A program made the position numbers and the translations under genes. From Salvator merianae (taxonomy: Eukaryota > Chordata > Lepidosauria > Squamata > Teiidae): a DNA stretch of 64,000 nt. The stretch is from contig QVOM02000112.1 in the NCBI GenBank assembly GCA_003586115.2, forward strand, positions 47,794,743-47,858,742, in the 5' to 3' direction. Below are positions 55,001 to 61,000 of this stretch, one piece after another. The stretch's first letter is position 1. Each line of letters starts with the position of its first letter. Below the pieces are notes generated by a model, which saw only the letters and a list, made by a program, of their open reading frames with translations, was not told where the DNA came from and ran no database searches.

Positions 55001-58000
55001 TTACTAATGCTTTCTTTGACAAAACTTTCAACTGCTTTCACATTTGCACGACTTGGGCAAGTGCTGATGCCTGCTCAAATGAAAGATTAAGCCAGGGAAA
55101 GAACAATTTTGACCTATTTTGAACTGTTGCCCTGTTAGGGTAACAGACTTAGCAAAGTTTTGCTCTGGGTGTTTGCGTTATTTACATCATCATGGTATAT
55201 TCTTTTAAATATTCAATGTAAATTATTTCAGATCAATCAAGCAACTCATGATCAGGCAGTAGTGTTGCAAACTGCTCTACAGAACATTCCTAATCCAACC
55301 TCAGAATGCATGTTACGAAATGTAGCAATACGACTTGCACAGCAAATATCTGATGAGGTGAGTATGAGCAGCACTGTTCTTAGTACTTTGTGGAAGTGTT
55401 ATTAGATCTAATTGCTTTCCTTTAGTTTGATTCTGCGTAATGTAGTGTTAAGACTTAGAGGCTCTGTTGGTAATACACTTTCCTGCATCTGTTCTCAGGG
55501 AAGTGACTGAGGCTTCATTTCAGAGTTGTAAGCTGTAGTGTAAGGAACTGAGAAGAAAATCAAGCGGATTATTATTTGTCTTATTTCTAGTCCCACCACT
55601 ACTACACCTCTTCCCAAACAGCAAGGTTCATATACACTGAATAAGGACCTTTACAACCTTTGCAGGCTAAGAGAAGGGAGTAAGGAGCCAGTTTCTGCCA
55701 ACTCTGTTAAGTTAGTAGATCTTTGGGTCAGCTTAATTCTTTTGAAAATTAAGTCAGTAGCTCATATATAGATGTTCAGATGCCATTAAGGGTATATAAG
55801 AAACTGCTAAGAAAAGTCCTCTCTAACTTCCCAATCAACTAGGTATGTGTCCCCATACACTTATGTTATTTTTCACGGAAGCAGTTTAATTGGAAGCAAA
55901 GCTGTGTAAAGTGCTAATTTCATTTTAACTCCTCTTACATTTTCATCTTTTTACAAAGCTTCATCTTCAACTGTGGGCTTCCTGTAGTTAATCATTTGGT
56001 GAGGAAGGAAGAAATGCACATGCCTGCAATCAACTCTTCAAAATTCAGCCCCATTTTCCCAATAGTTTGCCTAATTTTCTAAAACTGTAAAATAATTCCT
56101 AAACTAGATTTGATCGATCCACCCCTGTGGATTCTATTGGCTGTTACAGTTCTGAAGAGCCTAGAATGTACTCGATACTGTTTCTTCCAATGCTCAGATA
56201 GAAGACAAGCCCTTAGCAGAATAGGGAAGAAGTTTTTGATTACTCCTATCATGTAATTACTGACAGAATAGATAGTCTGGGCCAAGTTTAAAAAAATAGT
56301 CTGGTTTGATATGAGCTTCAGTTTGCTATGAAGAAACAGACTGTGCTAGAATGAACTTTTGAGTTGTGAGAAATTCTGAATTATTAAATGTCTTGCATTT
56401 CTTATTCCATGCTTATATTGTATGATATGAAGTGGAACTGATCAGACCAGTTGCTACATTGTATTTGCATAATGCCATGTTTTTTGTTTTTAGGCTTCGA
56501 AGTATATCCCTGATATTTGCGTTATTAGAGCAGTGCAGAAAATAGTTTGGGCTTCAGGATGTGGGTCAGTACAGCTGGTATTCAGCTCAAATGAGGACAT
56601 CAGTAAGATTTATGAGAAGGTAAGTCATCTTAAGAAAGTTTTTTTGCAATTATTTTGATACAAGAGACAGTGCTGACAAATGGGTGGAGAACAAATTTTG
56701 TAAACACTTTTGTACAATTTATAAAACGGAATCTCCTTCATTATTTTCTCAGTTCTGTTCTTGACAGACTTATCCAAATATTTCCTTTTGGTAGCAAGTG
56801 ATTTTATAATGTGTGACTTAATTAAGAAAATACTTTAACTTGTGGAAATATAACTTTCTTTGAATCAGTGTGAGTGCCTTTGAGAATTTGAAGGCTGTGT
56901 GTGTGTATGGAAGGACAACTGTTGAGCAGATTGCTGAATAGAGCAGTTGTTCATTCTGCTTTGCTTATATTTAGCAGAACTCATATGCACATGTTCCCTA
57001 AATAGCCTGCCTGAGAACTTTCCACAGGGGTGTCAAGTGTGAGTTGCTTACAGACCAACACCTGAGATTGTACTGGAAAAAACAATTTGGACATTTCCAG
57101 CTGATTTCCAACACCTTTGTCTGTTGTTCCATAGAATTTTATAGGTGTTCTTGCATATGACTGTTGTATTGGTCATATTACACCATAGTGGTGCATTCTG
57201 AAAAACAAATGTATTAATTTTAACAACTCCCTAGATATTTTACTTAAGCTGCAGTAAATGACTTTGAAAAAAAGTTCTTAAAATATAACTTAATGATATA
57301 GCAGTGCAACTATGCAAGCAGAAGACACAGCATCTTCTACTGTATTCCGCATTGCAGGATCAACCATGTTATCTAGTTCTATATATCTGCTGTTCTTGGT
57401 GCTGCAGCCTGATAATTGAAAAGAGGCTGGATGGAGAACAATAAACGTACATGATAATTTCAACCTGCTGTCATTAAAATCAGCTTTCCACTTGTAGATA
57501 GCAGTTTGTCTTTTGAGAAATTATTTTATTAATAGCCCAGCTCAGACATGCAGCAGTCTTGCCAAAATTGGATTTGTATAGAATATCCCCTGTAATTTGT
57601 TTTTTGAGTTTTATGGTGAGAGAAGGGTGTGAGTTGAGATAGGTGAATCTAGTGAATTGGATTTGGGATAGCATACTGTCTTCTGCCTTTTGCAAATTAC
57701 ACAAATTAATTCCTCTTTCTGTATAATTTCAGCTTTGTATAAGAGTTCAGGCTACATTTCCTTAGTTTGATTAGTCTCACAAATAATATGTCTATTGTCT
57801 TAATCCCAGCTTCAGTTATAGATTTTAATTAAGCTCAGCGCTTAATTTGTGTTTAAGGGAGGAGTTGAAATAGTCACTAGTTCTTTTTTTACTTACTTGT
57901 CAGCATGCTTTATATTTTTGATTCTATAGACAAATGCAGGCAATGAACCAGATGCAGAAGATGAACAAGTTTGCTGTGAAGCACTTGAAGCGATGACCCT

Positions 58001-61000
58001 TTGTTTTGCCTTGATTCCAACCGCATTGGATGCTCTTAGTAAAGAAAAGGCTTGGCAGACATTTATCATTGATTTGTTGTTGCACTGTCACAGCAAGTAA
58101 GTTATTTTAACCCTCTTTCTCACTTTCGCTAGATTCCTCAAAAGCATGTAGATATGGAAGCAGTTGACTATTAATATCCAACATTTGCAGCAGTTCTAAA
58201 CGTAACTGAATTTTGCATTCTTTGATATTTTGTTGTACTGAGCATAATGATTTTTGCTGCAACTTTAGGGGTTTCTTCAGTTGCATCAAAATGGATGTTT
58301 TCACTCCCTCACAAAATAGATATGTGCAGAACTGGCACATACAGACACTGAGTGTTTAGCAAATCAGGGGTGTTTGCGGGGTTTGTATGGAACTGAACAC
58401 TCCCCAAGTTTGCTGGTTTGATACCCTCACCCCCATCAATTGAGTGAGCTCCTTACCCTACGTTTTCCAGGCAGCAGGCCGATCAACCTGCTTTTCCAGC
58501 CTACTTTTCTAGAATGAGGATATTGGTCCTCCCAGCAGGTCAAGTATGGCTCTGATGTGATTGTTCACATTCATGCATATGTCCACATGTCTGGCCTACT
58601 ATGAGGGACTCATGGACTTCCATTTTGGAAAGCCTAGTTGGCTGGGTAAAAAAGGCCAATCAGTTTACTGAAGAATCATCAGGCCAGCATCAGTGGCCTG
58701 GCATGGACTGCCTGGAAAATGGTGCATGAAAACATAAGGAAACAGAAGATTCAGTGTGGGAGGAGAATATGGATGGGATCAGAGTAGGTAGACTGCATGT
58801 GAGGAAGCAAAGCAGTAGACCTATAGAATGTGATGAGGGGTTCAGGAACAGTCCAGACAGAGGTTTGGAGTTGGCAGCCTAGGCCAAAACTTTGCATTTT
58901 TACTCCATCTTTTTGAGGACTGGACCTTTCTTCTTCCCTATAGTAAATTCAGTTTTCCACAGGGAAGAGGAATTTTTCTTCAGTTCCTTTTGCCCACCCT
59001 GTTAGAGGAGATTTTCCAGTGCTTCAGATATCAGAAGAGTGTATGAAATTTATATTTGAAAAACTAGACCAGATTAAACAATGGGTGGGCTGTTTGTCCT
59101 CTACAGTTCTTCTAAGCTGTTTTTCAGAGCTTTTGCAAGAGTAACTGAAAGTGCCCATCAGCTTGGTGTTTCTTTCTCAAGGGATCCCTCCTTGTGAAGT
59201 TAGGAGTAATTGCCCCTTTTGTTAGAGCATCCCTTTCTGTCAAAGCTTCCATCAGTTAGATCTGTTGGGCAGCTTTCTGAAGTATCTATTCAATGTTTAT
59301 TAAAATATGAAAGGATCAAGCTTTACAAGTGTTTCAGTGCTTCCTTTGGGAGGAGGGTGCTTGAGTAGGTAGTGGAAGAAAACTCTCTAGACTCTAGAAA
59401 TTTTGCTGCTCTAGCTTCAGTGCATTTGTGTATGTACCAGAGTCATCCTTCTCCATCCCCTGCTGGATATTCACTGTGGGCTGTGTTGTGGCTGGAAAAG
59501 ATTATTCCAGACCCCGCCAATTGTGTAGGCATTGTAAAAACCTTCATTTGGGCTTCTTTGCTATCAGTTAGAGACCTGATCATTTCCAGCATTTCCTCTT
59601 CTGTCTAGACTATTTCGTTAAATGTGTGACTAAATCTGTTCAAGGGGGAGCCCTACAGAGGATATTGATCCATTCCATTAGGATCTACATGTTCTGCAAG
59701 GCTCATATCTCATTTATTGTGAGAACCGTGGACCTTTAAAAGCTAACAATATACCAGGAGTAACAGTGGACCAGGAGACTAAACCTGTATATAAAATAAA
59801 GTATGTTTTTAAAATATCCTTTTTGAATCTCAACCACTGATTCTCTGAAATATTTCTCTCTTAATTTTTTAGAACTGTTCGTCAGATGGCACAGGAACAG
59901 TTCTTCTTAATGGCAACCAGATGCTGTATGGGACAGAGACCTCTTCTTTTCTTTATAACTCTGTTGTTTACTGTATTAGGGGTAAGAGATTTAAAACTAT
60001 ATGCTTTCTTACATCTATAAAAAATAACTGGTGCATTGTTTATTTTACCAGCAGTGCTTATAGAGCTTGTGTACCAGTTCAGTGCAATTATCAGTGAATA
60101 TAGAAAATGCAGAAATTAGAAAGACATATTTATTACCATTATATATAGTATATTAAAATTCTGTTCCTTCTTAGAGTCATCTCTACATGGGCTTTCTAGT
60201 GAATGGTACAAATGCAATAACTGTGTGTATGTATCACATATTGTAGCCACAAACATTTAATTTGCTGTGTCCACTTGTTGAATATATTAAATCTGTGATC
60301 TGAAGTCGAGGTGTACTTTTGTAAAACCAGATGAAAACCAGAGTCATGTTGTTGGTCATATTTCATGTGTCTGTCTTTCCTGAGGCAGTTTAACTTCTGA
60401 TTCAACCAGACATATGTTAGTCTTTGTGAGTTAAAGGCAGTGGTTCTTTGGAATTAGCTCCATATATGAATTAATAGATCTAAATGTAGTTATTATAGTT
60501 TGAGAGCACTAACAGTCTCAGTCTCTATACGAACGTCAGAATATTCTAGTGTTTCTTGCAATCTGTTATGTGTAAGGACACATGTTTTTAAAAAATCCAA
60601 TTCATTTATTGTGCTGAATTTTTTCATACAGCTATAAAGGCTCTTTGGCTCTCAAGTTTTACTGCTACTAATACCAACAGGAACTGTTGTAAGGAAGTCT
60701 GCTGGATTTTACCTTTCCTAATTTGAAGAAAAAAGTATATACAACTTTTATTTCAGTGTTCTACATCTCTGTTCCAGGCAATTGTACTTAGACACTGGCA
60801 GAGAGGTACAGGATAGGAAACACAGCAGTCTGCAAGCAGCATTTGATTGTGCCAAACTAACCTTTGATCCAAGGTGATCATAGGGTAACAGCTCTTTGAC
60901 TGTTACAGAGATTGTAGATATCAGTTTGGGGAAGAGAGAAGTTCTTCCATAGAAAGGGATCTATTTCTTACTGGGCGAACAGGCTTCCTTTTGCAATGTG

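Noticed and set aside
57480..57704. A 74-codon minus-strand gene
   Set aside because: No domain recognised and it lies within a well-defined USP9X intron; could be old retroelement sequence.
58365..58400. A third hAT element starting CAGGGGTGTTTGC
   Set aside because: No matching inverted end or 8-bp duplication could be found downstream.
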